From Bifidobacterium catenulatum PV20-2 (GTDB lineage: Bacteria > Actinomycetota > Actinomycetes > Actinomycetales > Bifidobacteriaceae): a stretch of DNA of 64,000 nucleotides. The stretch covers positions 2,294,001 to 2,358,000 of the forward strand of contig NZ_CP007456.1 of assembly GCF_000800455.1 (NCBI RefSeq). Direction: 5' to 3'. Shown here in pieces: positions 51,627-61,034 of the stretch; the first letter of the stretch is position 1, and every line of letters starts with the position of its first letter. Under the pieces are notes generated by a model. It searched no databases, was not told the origin of the DNA, and saw only the letters and a program-made list of their open reading frames with translations. The translations under genes were made by a program, and so were the position numbers.

Positions 51627-53690
51627 ATGGGTTCCATGAGCGACTTAAGCGCATTGAATCTGGAGGCGGGCAGCCTCGTTGGCGGATATACGTTGATTTC
51701 ACGGCTTGGATCGGGAGCAATGGGATCGGTATGGCGTGTGCGCGATGACGGCGGACACCAGTATGCGATGAAAATTTTGCGCGATTCCCTTGCCGAGGAA
51801 GATGCCTCCGGCGAACGTTCCCGTGATCAGCTGACCGCACGCGAGCGCCTGCGCAGGGAGGCTATGGCGCTGCAGAAGGTGCGTCATCCGGGCGTGTGTG
51901 GCATTGTGGATATGGAATTGGATGATGCTCTGGCCTTCATTGTGACCGAGTTGATCGAGGGCAAGAATCTGCGTGAGGATGTGCGAGCCAACGGTAGGTA
52001 TGTGGGCGACGATCTGGAGCGGTTGGGGCGCAAGCTGATCGAGGCGGTGAAGGCCGTGCATGCGGCTGGTATTGTGCACCGCGATATCAAACCGACGAAT
52101 GTGATGGTGTCGAATACCGGACCGGTGTTGGTGGATTTCGGTATTGCCATGGGCGAGGGCGAAAGTCATGTGACGCGCACGGGTTTGGTTATGGGCACGC
52201 CGGGATTCATCGCACCGGAGATCATTGATGGCGTGGAATCCGATGAGATGAGCGACTGGTGGTCAGTGGCGAGCGTGCTGGCGTTTGCCGCTACCGGCGA
52301 GCCGGTGTTCGGCACGAAGCCGATGATGGCCGTGTTGGAGCGTGCCGCTGCGGGAAGCGCGAATTTGGCCGGGCTTCCGGCGGGAACCATGGCCGCATTC
52401 CGTTCAGCGTTGAATCCGAATCGTACGAAACGTTGCACGCCCGACGAATTGTTGCAGGCGATTGCGTTGGATGCGTTGAATCCGAAAGCTTGGGATGCTG
52501 CGGACACTGCTTCGGATTCGGGTTCCACTGCCGACATATCGGAGGCGATGCCCCCTTTTGCTGAATCGCCTGACAATCCACGAACCCTGTGGAGGTCGTT
52601 GGATCAAATAACGGGCGAAGACGCTATAGGCACACGCACCTTGCCGCAGTTCGTTGAGGCCACGCAGGCAATCGGTGCGACCGGTATTGCTGACATAACC
52701 GATACCGTTATTGCCGATGCGCCCGATGCCGGCACCTCGGTCATGGATATCAACGCGCATACCACGACGATTCCTCTTGGCACCGGCACGCGCGTGCTGC
52801 CTGCCATGCTGCCTGTCGATAGCAGAGATACCAGCGTGCTGCCGCAAGATACACCACAGGACGCACCGCAATCCACGCGGGTGATGCCGTTTCAGGATGC
52901 GTGGAACCCCACTCAAGAAGCCACGCAAATCGATCCGGCCATCAAACCGGCGTTGCAACGCATTGCCAACCAGCGACCACCGGCGGTAATACCGAATGCG
53001 TCGGTTGAAATGGCGCAAAACGTGCAGGCGCAAGACATACCAACGTCCACTATGCCAGTTATGCCGGCCACTCCGATCACGCCGACAGCCCCGGCAACCC
53101 CGCTCAACCCGAATGCGCCGCAACCGCCTAATCCGGCCGACGTGCTTCGTGGCAAACTGTTGGGCCGAGGCACGCTCCTCTGCACGCTCCTGGCCATTCC
53201 TGTGGCGCTGTTCGGCTTGTTCTCGCCTTGGCTGGCATGGGCTGCGGGTGTACTGCTGGCTTGGCTGCTCGCCACCATCGGATTCAATATGGAAGCGCAG
53301 CTGGAGCGTGAAGGCCGCCGTGGAGGCAACCGAAAAGCCTCCGACTGGCTCGCACGCGCGGCCACGCTGCCTTGGCATGTGCTCAAAGGGTTGGGCTATG
53401 CGGTGCCACGCGCATTGATCGTGGCCACGATCGCCGCATTGGGATTGGCGATCGCCACAGTCGCATTGCAATTACCGTTCGCCATGGTGGATACCGCAAT
53501 ATTCGGATTCACGATTCCACTGCCGACTTGGATTGAAGGACCGGTTTCGCAAAGCGGCATCGTCCAGGCCGGTTGCTGCGCCATCGGTTGGCTGGTCTCC
53601 ACCCTCACGCCGGGAGCTCTGGTGTTGCGATTGGGAGCTGGAACGCTACGTGGTCGCCCGAAATCCAGCACTCCTGCGGAATCCATATGA
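51627..53690 (+). CDS. Membrane Ser/Thr protein kinase
   Basis: Hanks-type kinase of 687 residues. Kinase domain (about 15-290): glycine loop RLGSGAMGSVWRV near 26, Lys in YAMKILRDS near 51, catalytic loop HRDIKPTNVMV near 152, DFGIAMG near 172 and GTPGFIAPE near 191. A long Pro/Ala/Thr-rich, low-complexity linker (about 310-505) follows, with repeated APATPxxP-like units, and then about four membrane helices (about 515-670). This C-terminal multi-helix part is unlike the single helix plus PASTA domains of PknB. ATG 51627 has aagg 8 bases upstream. Targets unknown. Confidence 0.88.
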   Translation: MGSMSDLSALNLEAGSLVGGYTLISRLGSGAMGSVWRVRDDGGHQYAMKILRDSLAEEDASGERSRDQLTARERLRREAMALQKVRHPGVCGIVDMELDDALAFIVTELIEGKNLREDVRANGRYVGDDLERLGRKLIEAVKAVHAAGIVHRDIKPTNVMVSNTGPVLVDFGIAMGEGESHVTRTGLVMGTPGFIAPEIIDGVESDEMSDWWSVASVLAFAATGEPVFGTKPMMAVLERAAAGSANLAGLPAGTMAAFRSALNPNRTKRCTPDELLQAIALDALNPKAWDAADTASDSGSTADISEAMPPFAESPDNPRTLWRSLDQITGEDAIGTRTLPQFVEATQAIGATGIADITDTVIADAPDAGTSVMDINAHTTTIPLGTGTRVLPAMLPVDSRDTSVLPQDTPQDAPQSTRVMPFQDAWNPTQEATQIDPAIKPALQRIANQRPPAVIPNASVEMAQNVQAQDIPTSTMPVMPATPITPTAPATPLNPNAPQPPNPADVLRGKLLGRGTLLCTLLAIPVALFGLFSPWLAWAAGVLLAWLLATIGFNMEAQLEREGRRGGNRKASDWLARAATLPWHVLKGLGYAVPRALIVATIAALGLAIATVALQLPFAMVDTAIFGFTIPLPTWIEGPVSQSGIVQAGCCAIGWLVSTLTPGALVLRLGAGTLRGRPKSSTPAESI

Positions 53691-53857
53691 AATGTAGTGA
53701 AAACCAAGAATCGGCAAACGTTGGCAATCCTCAGAAAAACGTCAGACAATCGCACGTAGTATGACAACGTAAGCTTTTACGAAATACTTCATTCAGCAAT
53801 AACGCGCCCACACTACTATGGTGCGCAACAAACGATGAAACATCGAAAGGAATGTGG

Positions 53858-54841
53858 ATGGCCCAGAACAATAAGGATGCGCAGAAGCGCGCCAGCCGCG
53901 CCGAGCGTAGGGCCGCTGAGGCCGCGGCCATGAAGGCCCGCGCCGAACAGATGGAAAAGGAACGCAAGCAGCAGACCATCATCGGCGCCATCGTGGTGGC
54001 CGTGCTGGTGATCCTGGTGGCGATCGGCGCGTTCACCGTGTATCACAACATGCACAAGAATACCGAAGCCCAGGCTTCCACACAAACCGTGGAAGAGGCA
54101 TACGACAAGCTGCAGAAGGTCAAAAACACGCCAAAGCTCGTCGACGACAAGGGCGGACTGCTGCTTTCGAAGAATGGTTACGGCAAGTCCGTCGACGGCG
54201 CTCCGACGGTCGCGATCTACATGGACTTCCTGTGCCCGGGTTGCGGCAATCTGCATCGTCAGCTTGATGCGGATCTGCAGAAGATGGTCGATGCTGGGCA
54301 GATCAATCTTGACTTGCATTTCATGGCGTTCATGGACAAATGGTCCACTGACGAATATTCAAGCCGTGCCGCGAATGCCGCAATCTACCTGGCCGAACAT
54401 GACAGCAATCCGACGCATCTGATCACGTTCATGGAAAAAATGTACGCCGAGGATTTCCAGCCTGAGGAAAGCTCGAACTACAAGTCAGTCAGTGATGATC
54501 AGATCAAGGAACAGATGATCGCCTCGGGAGTTTCCGAGGAAGTGGCGGACAAGGCGTTCGGCCGCGACTACCAGGATTGGCTTGACGCCATCGACGCCTA
54601 TACGCCGAAGCGTTCCGAACTGTGGAACACGTCCGGAACCTACAAAGACAGCATGACCACCCCAACGGTGACCATAAACGGCAAGTTCTGGAATATGAAC
54701 CAGCTGAGCACCGCGCAGGAAACCATCAAGGAAGGCCTGCTGGAGGCCATCGGCATCAAGTCAGACGATATTGGAAAGGAAGGCGTAATGCCCTCCATCG
54801 GATCCGACAAGGATCCGATCTCCAACACTACTGGCGAGTGA
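53858..54841 (+). CDS. DsbA-like thiol-disulfide oxidoreductase, membrane-anchored
   Basis: 327-residue protein: a charged Ala/Arg/Glu/Lys coiled-coil-like N-terminus (1-40), one membrane helix (IIGAIVVAVLVILVAIGAFT, about 41-60), and an external thioredoxin-fold domain of the DsbA/thioredoxin_4 type. The redox motif is FLCPGCGN near 125, and TTPTVTINGKFW near 265 contains the cis-Pro. It probably forms or breaks disulfides in secreted proteins. ATG 53858 is better spaced from gaaagga than ATG 53852. Confidence 0.9.
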   Translation: MAQNNKDAQKRASRAERRAAEAAAMKARAEQMEKERKQQTIIGAIVVAVLVILVAIGAFTVYHNMHKNTEAQASTQTVEEAYDKLQKVKNTPKLVDDKGGLLLSKNGYGKSVDGAPTVAIYMDFLCPGCGNLHRQLDADLQKMVDAGQINLDLHFMAFMDKWSTDEYSSRAANAAIYLAEHDSNPTHLITFMEKMYAEDFQPEESSNYKSVSDDQIKEQMIASGVSEEVADKAFGRDYQDWLDAIDAYTPKRSELWNTSGTYKDSMTTPTVTINGKFWNMNQLSTAQETIKEGLLEAIGIKSDDIGKEGVMPSIGSDKDPISNTTGE

Positions 54842-54890
54842 TCAGCCCTACTCAATCCTCATAATCGAAAAATAATACCCCCCTACTCGC

Positions 54891-54945
54891 CAGCGTGCCA
54901 GCCGAAGCGCAGTTCTAAGTTGACGGCATCGGGCACGCTGGTTAT
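54891..54945 (+). terminator. Possible long-loop terminator after the DsbA-like gene
   Basis: Arms ccagcgtgcc / gggcacgctgg separated by about 30 bases. Confidence 0.4.
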
Positions 54946-54994
54946 GCTATTCAATCGTTGCCGTTTTTATGCATTATGCTAGAAAGCGGCACAA

Positions 54995-55068
54995 GCCTCC
55001 TTAGCTCAGATGGCCAGAGCGGCCGCCTTGTAAGCGGCAGGTCGTCGGTTCGATCCCGACAGGAGGCT
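54995..55068 (+). tRNA. tRNA-Thr (anticodon TGT)
   Basis: 74-nt cloverleaf: acceptor arms gcctcct / aggaggc, D-arm agctcagatggccagagc, anticodon arm ccgcc-ttgtaa-ggcgg-like with TGT at 55029-55031, T-arm gtcggttcgatcccgac. CCA is not encoded. Confidence 0.95.
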
Positions 55069-55073
55069 CGAAA

Positions 55074-55087
55074 CCCGTTTTGACGGG
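55074..55087 (+). terminator. Short hairpin after tRNA-Thr
   Basis: cccgt-ttt-gacggg-type hairpin directly behind the tRNA; weak, with a short T-rich tail. Confidence 0.45.
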
Positions 55088-55096
55088 CTTTAACCT

Positions 55097-55226
55097 CTTA
55101 CCATGGGTAAGTGATCCAGAAGCCTTCCCCCAACTTATGGCTTCTGGCGACCGGACGAGGCTTCCCCCAACCTGCCTTGTCCGGACAGGGGGCAGGACAT
55201 CCCCTTCTCTCCTGCCCCCTTTTTTC
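55097..55226 (+). ncRNA. Candidate small RNA with twin C-rich-loop hairpins
   Basis: Ordered structures on the plus strand: a 6-bp hairpin (cttacc-atg-ggtaag, 55097-55111); a 9-bp hairpin (ccagaagcc / ggcttctgg, 55116-55147); an 11-bp hairpin (ccggacgaggc / gccttgtccgg, 55151-55184, one G-T pair); and a terminator (gggggcagga / tcctgccccc plus six T, 55188-55225). Both middle hairpins expose the same loop sequence TTCCCCCAAC. C-rich loops of this kind could pair with Shine-Dalgarno sequences, or with the GGGGG of the terminator stem. No protein frame with a ribosome site covers this stretch. It could be a separate sRNA, or a processed leader. No known RNA family is recognised. Confidence 0.5.
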
Positions 55227-55355
55227 TTTAGTCCTTTTCCTCGAAAATGTGGCGGTATAGATAAAACCAGCGGAACCCATGCCATTCGTCCCGATCTGAC
55301 CGTTACAATGACGGCGATGTAGGCAGCCGCTGGAAAGAGGACGTATGACGAGAAG

Positions 55356-56846
55356 GTGGACCCCCGGAGATTTGTGACGCTTCGGCGTGCTCGCGTTACG
55401 GCATGCGTGGTCTCGTTGACGCTCGCTTCGACGCTCGCATTCGGCGTAGGCGCGCGCAAAACCGTCGCTCTGACCATCGATGGTGAAACCACCACCGTAA
55501 CCACATACGCGATGAGCGTCGACCGCCTGCTGCAGGAACGCGGCATAAAGGTCAAAACGCATGATCTTGTGGAATCCACCAGCCCCACCAACATGCTGAG
55601 CAACCATGACGTGGTGACGGTACGAAGCGCCTACCAGACCACCATCACCATCAACGGGCAGGAAGTGCCCTTCTGGACAGTGGCGACCAGCGCCGAACAG
55701 CTGATTGGCTTTTTCGAACAAAACGAAGCAGACGCGGCAAAAGTCACCGTCAACATCGACAACGTGTACAACAAACTCACCGGCGGACTGATCATCAACC
55801 AAAACGGGCCGGTCACCGTCATCGCAGACGGGCAAAGCTCCGAAGCACCAAATGGCAAACTGCCGGCGGCCTCCATTCTTGACTCCAAAGGCATCACGCT
55901 GAACAAGGAGGATCGCGTCAGCGTCGAAAAAGACAACGGCGAAACGATCCTGCGCGTCCGCCGCGTGACGCACGGCGAGGAGACACGCACGAAAGCGGTG
56001 CCTTTCGGCACGCAAACCATCGTCGATTCCAGCCTACAGCCCGGCGAAGTCGTGGTCCGGCAGGAAGGCGAGGAAGGCGAAATCCAGCAAACATACGACG
56101 TCACGTATGTGGATGGCGAGAAGGAAAGCGAGACGCTGACTAACGAAACGACCACGAAAATCGCCCTTGACCGGATCATCGCAGTAGGACCGGCAGCATC
56201 TTCCGACGATTCTGGTTCGGGTGGCGGATCCGGCAATTCCGGAGATACTGGCAATGCCGACAATTCCGGGAAAAATGATAATTCCGGAAAGAACGATAAT
56301 TCGGATAAGAACAACAATTCCGATAATTCCGACAAGAAAAACGATTCGAGCAATAATTCCGATAATACGAACAATTCGGGCGACAACAAGAAAGACGACA
56401 GCGAGAAAGACGATTCCGGATCAAAAACGGACCCGGATCCGACGCCAACTCCAGACCCGACCCCCACACCGGATCCGACACCGACGCCCACCCCGACACC
56501 GCAACCTTCCGATCCTTCGGCAGGATGCCGCCTCTGCCACCCCTCCCCCGCGCAGGCACAGGCCTACGCAGCCGGAGCCGCGGCGCAATATGGCTGGACC
56601 GGGCAAAACTGGACCGATCTGGTAAAACTGTGGACGCGCGAATCAAGCTGGCTGTGGTATGCGGAAAACGCATCCGGAGCTTACGGCATCCCGCAATCGC
56701 TTCCAGGCAGCAAAATGGCGGCATTCGGCGCAAACTGGCGTGACGATGCGGCCGTACAGATCGACTGGGGTCTAAGCTACATCGCGCAATGCTACGGCAG
56801 CCCATCGAAGGCATGGGAGCATTCCGAGCGAATTGGATGGTATTAA
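55356..56846 (+). CDS. Secreted cell-wall protein: DUF348/G5 repeats and lytic-transglycosylase-like domain
   Basis: 496-residue exported protein related to resuscitation-promoting/YabE-type wall hydrolases. N-terminal membrane helix or signal near 15-33; DUF348-like repeats (KTVALTIDGETTTVTTYAMS near 35, then near 93 and near 155), G5 domain near 200-275 (RVTHGEETRTKAVPFGTQ), a linker of Asn/Ser/Asp/Lys then Pro/Thr-Asp repeats (about 285-385), and a C-terminal transglycosylase-like domain with LWTRESSWLWYAEN near 425 and GIPQSLPGSKMA near 447. Glu of the RESSW motif is the likely catalyst. Start is uncertain: GTG 55356 or GTG 55374 (ggag four bases before). Confidence 0.85.
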   Translation: MDPRRFVTLRRARVTACVVSLTLASTLAFGVGARKTVALTIDGETTTVTTYAMSVDRLLQERGIKVKTHDLVESTSPTNMLSNHDVVTVRSAYQTTITINGQEVPFWTVATSAEQLIGFFEQNEADAAKVTVNIDNVYNKLTGGLIINQNGPVTVIADGQSSEAPNGKLPAASILDSKGITLNKEDRVSVEKDNGETILRVRRVTHGEETRTKAVPFGTQTIVDSSLQPGEVVVRQEGEEGEIQQTYDVTYVDGEKESETLTNETTTKIALDRIIAVGPAASSDDSGSGGGSGNSGDTGNADNSGKNDNSGKNDNSDKNNNSDNSDKKNDSSNNSDNTNNSGDNKKDDSEKDDSGSKTDPDPTPTPDPTPTPDPTPTPTPTPQPSDPSAGCRLCHPSPAQAQAYAAGAAAQYGWTGQNWTDLVKLWTRESSWLWYAENASGAYGIPQSLPGSKMAAFGANWRDDAAVQIDWGLSYIAQCYGSPSKAWEHSERIGWY

Positions 56847-56920
56847 ACAACGTCGATCGCAACAATACGCAAACGTAACAACACACACTTTTTCGTACCA
56901 GTTGAACGGATAATGAGGTA

Positions 56921-57850
56921 ATGACAGAAAACGCGAACGAAACCAACGAAATCGACGAAACTGTGCAAGGCCGCCTGCTGGGGGCTGCTGACATTCGCCG
57001 TATCGCAGCCGAGGCCGGTATCAGCCCGACAAAAAAATTCGGGCAGAATTTCGTAATCGACCCGGGCACGGTTCGTCGTATCGTGCGCGAGGCGGGTGTG
57101 ACCGCCGACGATCATGTATTGGAAGTCGGACCTGGATTGGGTTCGCTGACATTGGCGATTTTGGAAACCGGCGCCACGATGACCGCCGTGGAGATCGACC
57201 CGCCCGTTGCGGAACGACTGCCCGGCACCATCGCCGAATTCATGCCGGACGCGGTGGATCGTTTCCGTGTAGTCAACCGTGACGCACTGACCGTAACGCC
57301 GGAAAATCTGCCTGATTTCAATAATGACGATTCGTTCACTCTCGTAGCAAATCTGCCATACAACGTGGCCACGCCGATTCTACTGACGTTGCTGGAACGT
57401 TTTGACAATCTCGGAACTTTTCTGGTGATGGTGCAGAAGGAAGTCGCGGACCGACTGAGCGAAAAGCCCGGTTCAAAGATTTACGGCACTCCAAGCGTGA
57501 AGCTCGCATGGTACGGCACCGCGGAACGCGTGGGCATTATCGGACGCAATGTGTTCTGGCCGGCGCCGAATGTGGATTCCGCGCTGGTGCTGTTCAAACG
57601 ATACGAGGGCGGGCACACGCCTTCCGCCAACAATCCCGACGGTTCCGTGGTGGACCGCACAACCGTGTTCCGTCTCATCGACGCCGCATTTGGGCAGCGC
57701 CGCAAAACCCTGCATGCCGCGTTGAAGAAAATCGTACCTTCCGAAGCGTTTGAGCGGGCAGACATCGATCCGACGCGACGTGGCGAGACGCTTACCATCG
57801 ACGAATTCGTGGCATTGGCACGAGCCATGGGCGAGGTGTCGGCGGCATGA
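56921..57850 (+). CDS. ksgA: 16S rRNA dimethyladenosine transferase
   Basis: RsmA/KsgA dimethylates two adenines near the 3' end of 16S rRNA, 309 residues. Motifs: KKFGQNFVIDP near 37, SAM site VLEVGPGLGSLTLAILE near 66, and VANLPYNVATPILL near 147 (NLPY catalytic motif), plus the C-terminal KTLHAALKK segment near 267. Ribosome site gagg before ATG 56921. Overlaps ispE by four bases, a common actinobacterial pair. Confidence 0.97.
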   Translation: MTENANETNEIDETVQGRLLGAADIRRIAAEAGISPTKKFGQNFVIDPGTVRRIVREAGVTADDHVLEVGPGLGSLTLAILETGATMTAVEIDPPVAERLPGTIAEFMPDAVDRFRVVNRDALTVTPENLPDFNNDDSFTLVANLPYNVATPILLTLLERFDNLGTFLVMVQKEVADRLSEKPGSKIYGTPSVKLAWYGTAERVGIIGRNVFWPAPNVDSALVLFKRYEGGHTPSANNPDGSVVDRTTVFRLIDAAFGQRRKTLHAALKKIVPSEAFERADIDPTRRGETLTIDEFVALARAMGEVSAA

Positions 57851-58755
57851 GCGGCAACGGCAACGCAATCAATGAAGTCAGTGTGGACTGCCCTGCAAAA
57901 ACGAATCTGACCTTGCACGTGGGGGCACCACGCAGCGAATGGGGCGGCCGGCACGAGCTGGACACCATTTACTGCGCCGTCGGCGTATACGACACCGTCA
58001 CCGTCAGCCGTAAAAAGCCCGGAGCCGGTTTCTCCTTGAATCTTGATGGCGCATATCTTGGCGATCTGGCCTCATCCGGCAGTGACATGCGACGCAACCA
58101 TGCAGTGCTCGCCCTATTCGCCATGGCCGAAGCGAGCGGCCATAAACCGGACGTGGCGTTGAACATCGAAAAACGCATTCCCGTCGGCGCAGGCATGGCG
58201 GGTGGTTCCGCCGATGCGGCCGCCACGATTCTGGCGTTGAACACGCTATGGAATCTTGATTGGCCCATAGAACGGTTGCAACAGGTCGCCGCCACATTGG
58301 GCGCGGATATGCCGTTCTGCCTGACCGGAGGCTACGCGCGAGGCACAGGCTTCGGCGAGCAGATCGAACAGCTCAGCGAGCACAGCAACGACGTGCGCGA
58401 ATTGACGAAACAGGGTTGTGCGGGCCGTCTCTTGGTCGGCGCGTATCAGGCGGAACTGCGCACGCCGGAAGTGTATGCCATGTTCGACCAAATCGGCACC
58501 GGAGCAGGAGACAACAATCATCTGCAACAAGCGGCGATCTCACTGCACCCACGCAGCGGACAGGCGATCGACGAAGCGTTGCGGGCGGGCGCAAAGCAAG
58601 CGTTCGTCTCCGGATCCGGCCCTTCCGTAATCGCATTCGTACCAACCGACGAAGCCGCACGCGCCGTGCAGTCGGCATGGCGGCAAAACCGTTGTGTCGA
58701 CCGCATCATCGCCTCCAAGGCACCGGCCCATCCGATTGTGCATATCATCGCGTAA
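57847..58755 (+). CDS. ispE: 4-diphosphocytidyl-2-C-methyl-D-erythritol kinase
   Basis: GHMP-family kinase of the methylerythritol phosphate isoprenoid route, 302 residues. N-terminal VDCPAKTNLTLHVG near 9 has the Lys-Thr-Asn start motif of IspE. The phosphate-binding loop is PVGAGMAGGSADAAATILAL near 112-131, and the C-terminal VSGSGPSVIAF near 255 is GHMP motif 3. ATG lies in the ksgA stop (ATGA). Confidence 0.95.
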   Translation: MSGNGNAINEVSVDCPAKTNLTLHVGAPRSEWGGRHELDTIYCAVGVYDTVTVSRKKPGAGFSLNLDGAYLGDLASSGSDMRRNHAVLALFAMAEASGHKPDVALNIEKRIPVGAGMAGGSADAAATILALNTLWNLDWPIERLQQVAATLGADMPFCLTGGYARGTGFGEQIEQLSEHSNDVRELTKQGCAGRLLVGAYQAELRTPEVYAMFDQIGTGAGDNNHLQQAAISLHPRSGQAIDEALRAGAKQAFVSGSGPSVIAFVPTDEAARAVQSAWRQNRCVDRIIASKAPAHPIVHIIA

Positions 58756-58798
58756 CAGTAAGGTTGAAGTCAACCGTTTTTTGGAGAAGGACTCGTAC

Positions 58799-59422
58799 AT
58801 GACTCAGGCTAACGACGAGCGCGCCGCGCGCAAACAGTACATTCGCCGCCGTCAGAAGGTGGCGTTCACCATCACCGGCGCCATTTTGACGGTCGCATTG
58901 GTGATTTCCTTGCTGTTCTTCTTCCATGTTGGAGGATTGGGCAAAGTCAATTCGGCTGCAGTACAGCCGAATTACGGCCAGCAGGCTCCTTGCGCCGCCC
59001 AGGAACAGGACGGCAGCAAAGGCAAGTACGTGGAGAACCGCAACATCACCGTGCGCGTGCTCAACGGCACTGAATTCTCCGGCTTCGCACAGGCCGTCAG
59101 CAGCGCGCTGCAGAATCGCGAGTTCAACACCCAGGCCGCTGGCAACTACACCAGTTCCAAGGTGGAACGCACGATGATCATCTTCGGCAAGAATGCCATT
59201 AATCAGGCGTACACGGTGAACAGCAACTTCACCGACGCAAAAATGGTGATGGACGATCGCGAGGATATGCTGATCGACGTTGTGGTCGGCGCGACCTTCG
59301 ACAATCTACAGAATCAGAAGCAAGTGCCGACCGCCGGCAAGGAGATCGAAAGCTTCGAAGGATGCGTTACCGTCGACAAGATGACTGACGTACAGAAGGC
59401 CCCCGAACACGACGCAGTTTGA
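58799..59422 (+). CDS. LytR_C-domain membrane protein
   Basis: 207-residue single-pass protein with basic cytoplasmic start, helix near 24-43 (ITGAILTVALVISLLFFFHV), and an external LytR/CpsA C-terminal-type domain (NITVRVLNGTEFSGFAQAVS near 78; VVVGATFDNLQN near 160). These domains occur in actinobacterial envelope proteins; the function is not known. ATG 58799 follows ggagaagg. Last gene of a row with ksgA and ispE, closed by the terminator at 59449. Confidence 0.85.
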   Translation: MTQANDERAARKQYIRRRQKVAFTITGAILTVALVISLLFFFHVGGLGKVNSAAVQPNYGQQAPCAAQEQDGSKGKYVENRNITVRVLNGTEFSGFAQAVSSALQNREFNTQAAGNYTSSKVERTMIIFGKNAINQAYTVNSNFTDAKMVMDDREDMLIDVVVGATFDNLQNQKQVPTAGKEIESFEGCVTVDKMTDVQKAPEHDAV

Positions 59423-59448
59423 TTTGTAGAGTTTGTGAATTTGCAGAC

Positions 59449-59496
59449 TGACCGCACGACTTCATTTTTCGTTCGAAAATGCAAATCGTGCGGTCA
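59449..59496. terminator. Bidirectional terminator between convergent genes
   Basis: Outer arms tgaccgcacga / tcgtgcggtca and inner catttttc / gaaaatg, in the gap between convergent genes. Confidence 0.8.
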
Positions 59497-59527
59497 AAAT
59501 ATTGAAATCGTGAGATCAGCAGGCAGA

Positions 59528-60991
59528 TTATTCGGCCTGCTGCTCCTCATACCAGCGATTCAGCTCGGCAACAGCGACATCATGCTCGACCGGGCCGTTA
59601 TCGAGACGATATTCCAGCATGTGCTTGTACGCCTTGCCAACCAGCGGTCCCGGTTCAATGCCGAGCAGCTGCATGATTTCGTCACCATTCAGATCAGGGC
59701 GGATCGCGTCGAAATCCTCCTTCTCCTTCAGATCGCGCACGCGCTGTTCCATCTCGTCCATCGCCGACGAGAACACCATGGCCTTGCGCTTGTTCTGCGT
59801 GGTAGCATCGGCACGCGTAAGACGGTTCAGACGCTCGTACAGCGGGCCTGCGTCTTTGACGTAACGACGGACCGCGGAATCCGTCCACGGCTCCTCCACG
59901 TAACCATGGAAGCGCAAGTGCAGATTGACCAGCTCGCTGACGTCCTCGACCATGTGATGGTCGAAATGCAATGCCTTAAGGCGCTTGCGGGTCATTTTCG
60001 CGCCGACGGCATCATGATGATGGAAACTCACCTTGCCGCCCGCCTCGAAACGACGGGTCTTTGGCTTGCCGATGTCATGCATGAGCGCGGCCAAACGCAA
60101 CGTCAGATCCGGAGCTGGCACAGGGCCGTCCGGGCCGGTTTCGAGAGCGACAGCACGATCAATGACGATCATGGTGTGCTCGAATACGTCCTTATGACGA
60201 TGATGTTCGTCAATTTCGAGCTGCAATGCCGGAATTTCCGGGAAGACAATATCCGCAAGACCGGAATCGACCAACGCTTCGATACCTGCACGCGGGCGAT
60301 CGGACAGCAGCATTTTGACCAGTTCGTCGCGTACGCGCTCGGCGGAAACGATTTCGATGCGATCGACCATGTCAGTCAGCGCTTCGGCGGTTTCAGGTTC
60401 GATGCGGAAGCCCAGTTGTGCCACGAAACGCACGGCACGCATCATGCGCAGCGGATCATCGTCGAACGACTGGCGAGGATCGACCGGGGTGCGCAACACG
60501 CCCTTGGACAAATCGTTCGCGCCGCCGAACGGGTCGACGAATTCCAGTTCCGGCACACGCAACGCCATGGCGTTCACCGTGAAATCGCGGCGGGAAAGAT
60601 CACCTTCCAGCGTGTCGCCATAATTGACTTCCGGCTTGCGCGAGTCGGGGTCATACGTGTCGGAACGGTAAGTCGTTACCTCAACCTGCACTTCCGTGCC
60701 ATCCTCACGACGACGCATCGCGCCCAACGTGCCGAATTTGCGTCCCATATCCCAAAATCCGTCACGCCCGAAACGGCGCAAAATATGTTCAAACTGCTCA
60801 GGACGCGCCGATGTGCAAAAATCCAAATCATGCGATTTGCGATGCAACAGCAGGTCCCGGACAGGACCTCCCACCAACGCCAATTCATAGCCTTCTTCGG
60901 CGAACATACGCCCTAATTCAATGGCCTCTGGCCACACTTCGAAGTTCACGCCATCCCTTTCCGGCACCACAAGTTTCTGCCCTACCAGCAT
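59528..60991 (-). CDS. cca: CCA tRNA nucleotidyltransferase
   Basis: Adds CCA to tRNA 3' ends, 487 residues, class II nucleotidyltransferase fold. N-terminal head: LALVGGPVRDLLL near 32 (G-x-RD) and the metal site HDLDFCT near 50 (DxD); RRDFTVNAMAL near 120 and DDPLRMMRAVRFVAQLGF near 160 are neck/basal motifs; an HD domain (LAALMHDIGKPKTR near 290) follows, so phosphohydrolase activity is possible. Start ATG 60991 chosen; the open frame upstream to 61318 overlaps the divergent NUDIX gene and is spurious. Confidence 0.93.
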   Translation of the reverse strand: MLVGQKLVVPERDGVNFEVWPEAIELGRMFAEEGYELALVGGPVRDLLLHRKSHDLDFCTSARPEQFEHILRRFGRDGFWDMGRKFGTLGAMRRREDGTEVQVEVTTYRSDTYDPDSRKPEVNYGDTLEGDLSRRDFTVNAMALRVPELEFVDPFGGANDLSKGVLRTPVDPRQSFDDDPLRMMRAVRFVAQLGFRIEPETAEALTDMVDRIEIVSAERVRDELVKMLLSDRPRAGIEALVDSGLADIVFPEIPALQLEIDEHHRHKDVFEHTMIVIDRAVALETGPDGPVPAPDLTLRLAALMHDIGKPKTRRFEAGGKVSFHHHDAVGAKMTRKRLKALHFDHHMVEDVSELVNLHLRFHGYVEEPWTDSAVRRYVKDAGPLYERLNRLTRADATTQNKRKAMVFSSAMDEMEQRVRDLKEKEDFDAIRPDLNGDEIMQLLGIEPGPLVGKAYKHMLEYRLDNGPVEHDVAVAELNRWYEEQQAE

Positions 60992-61034
60992 ACCGTTACC
61001 CCACCTGCACACAGAATTGAGTATGGTTGGAATC

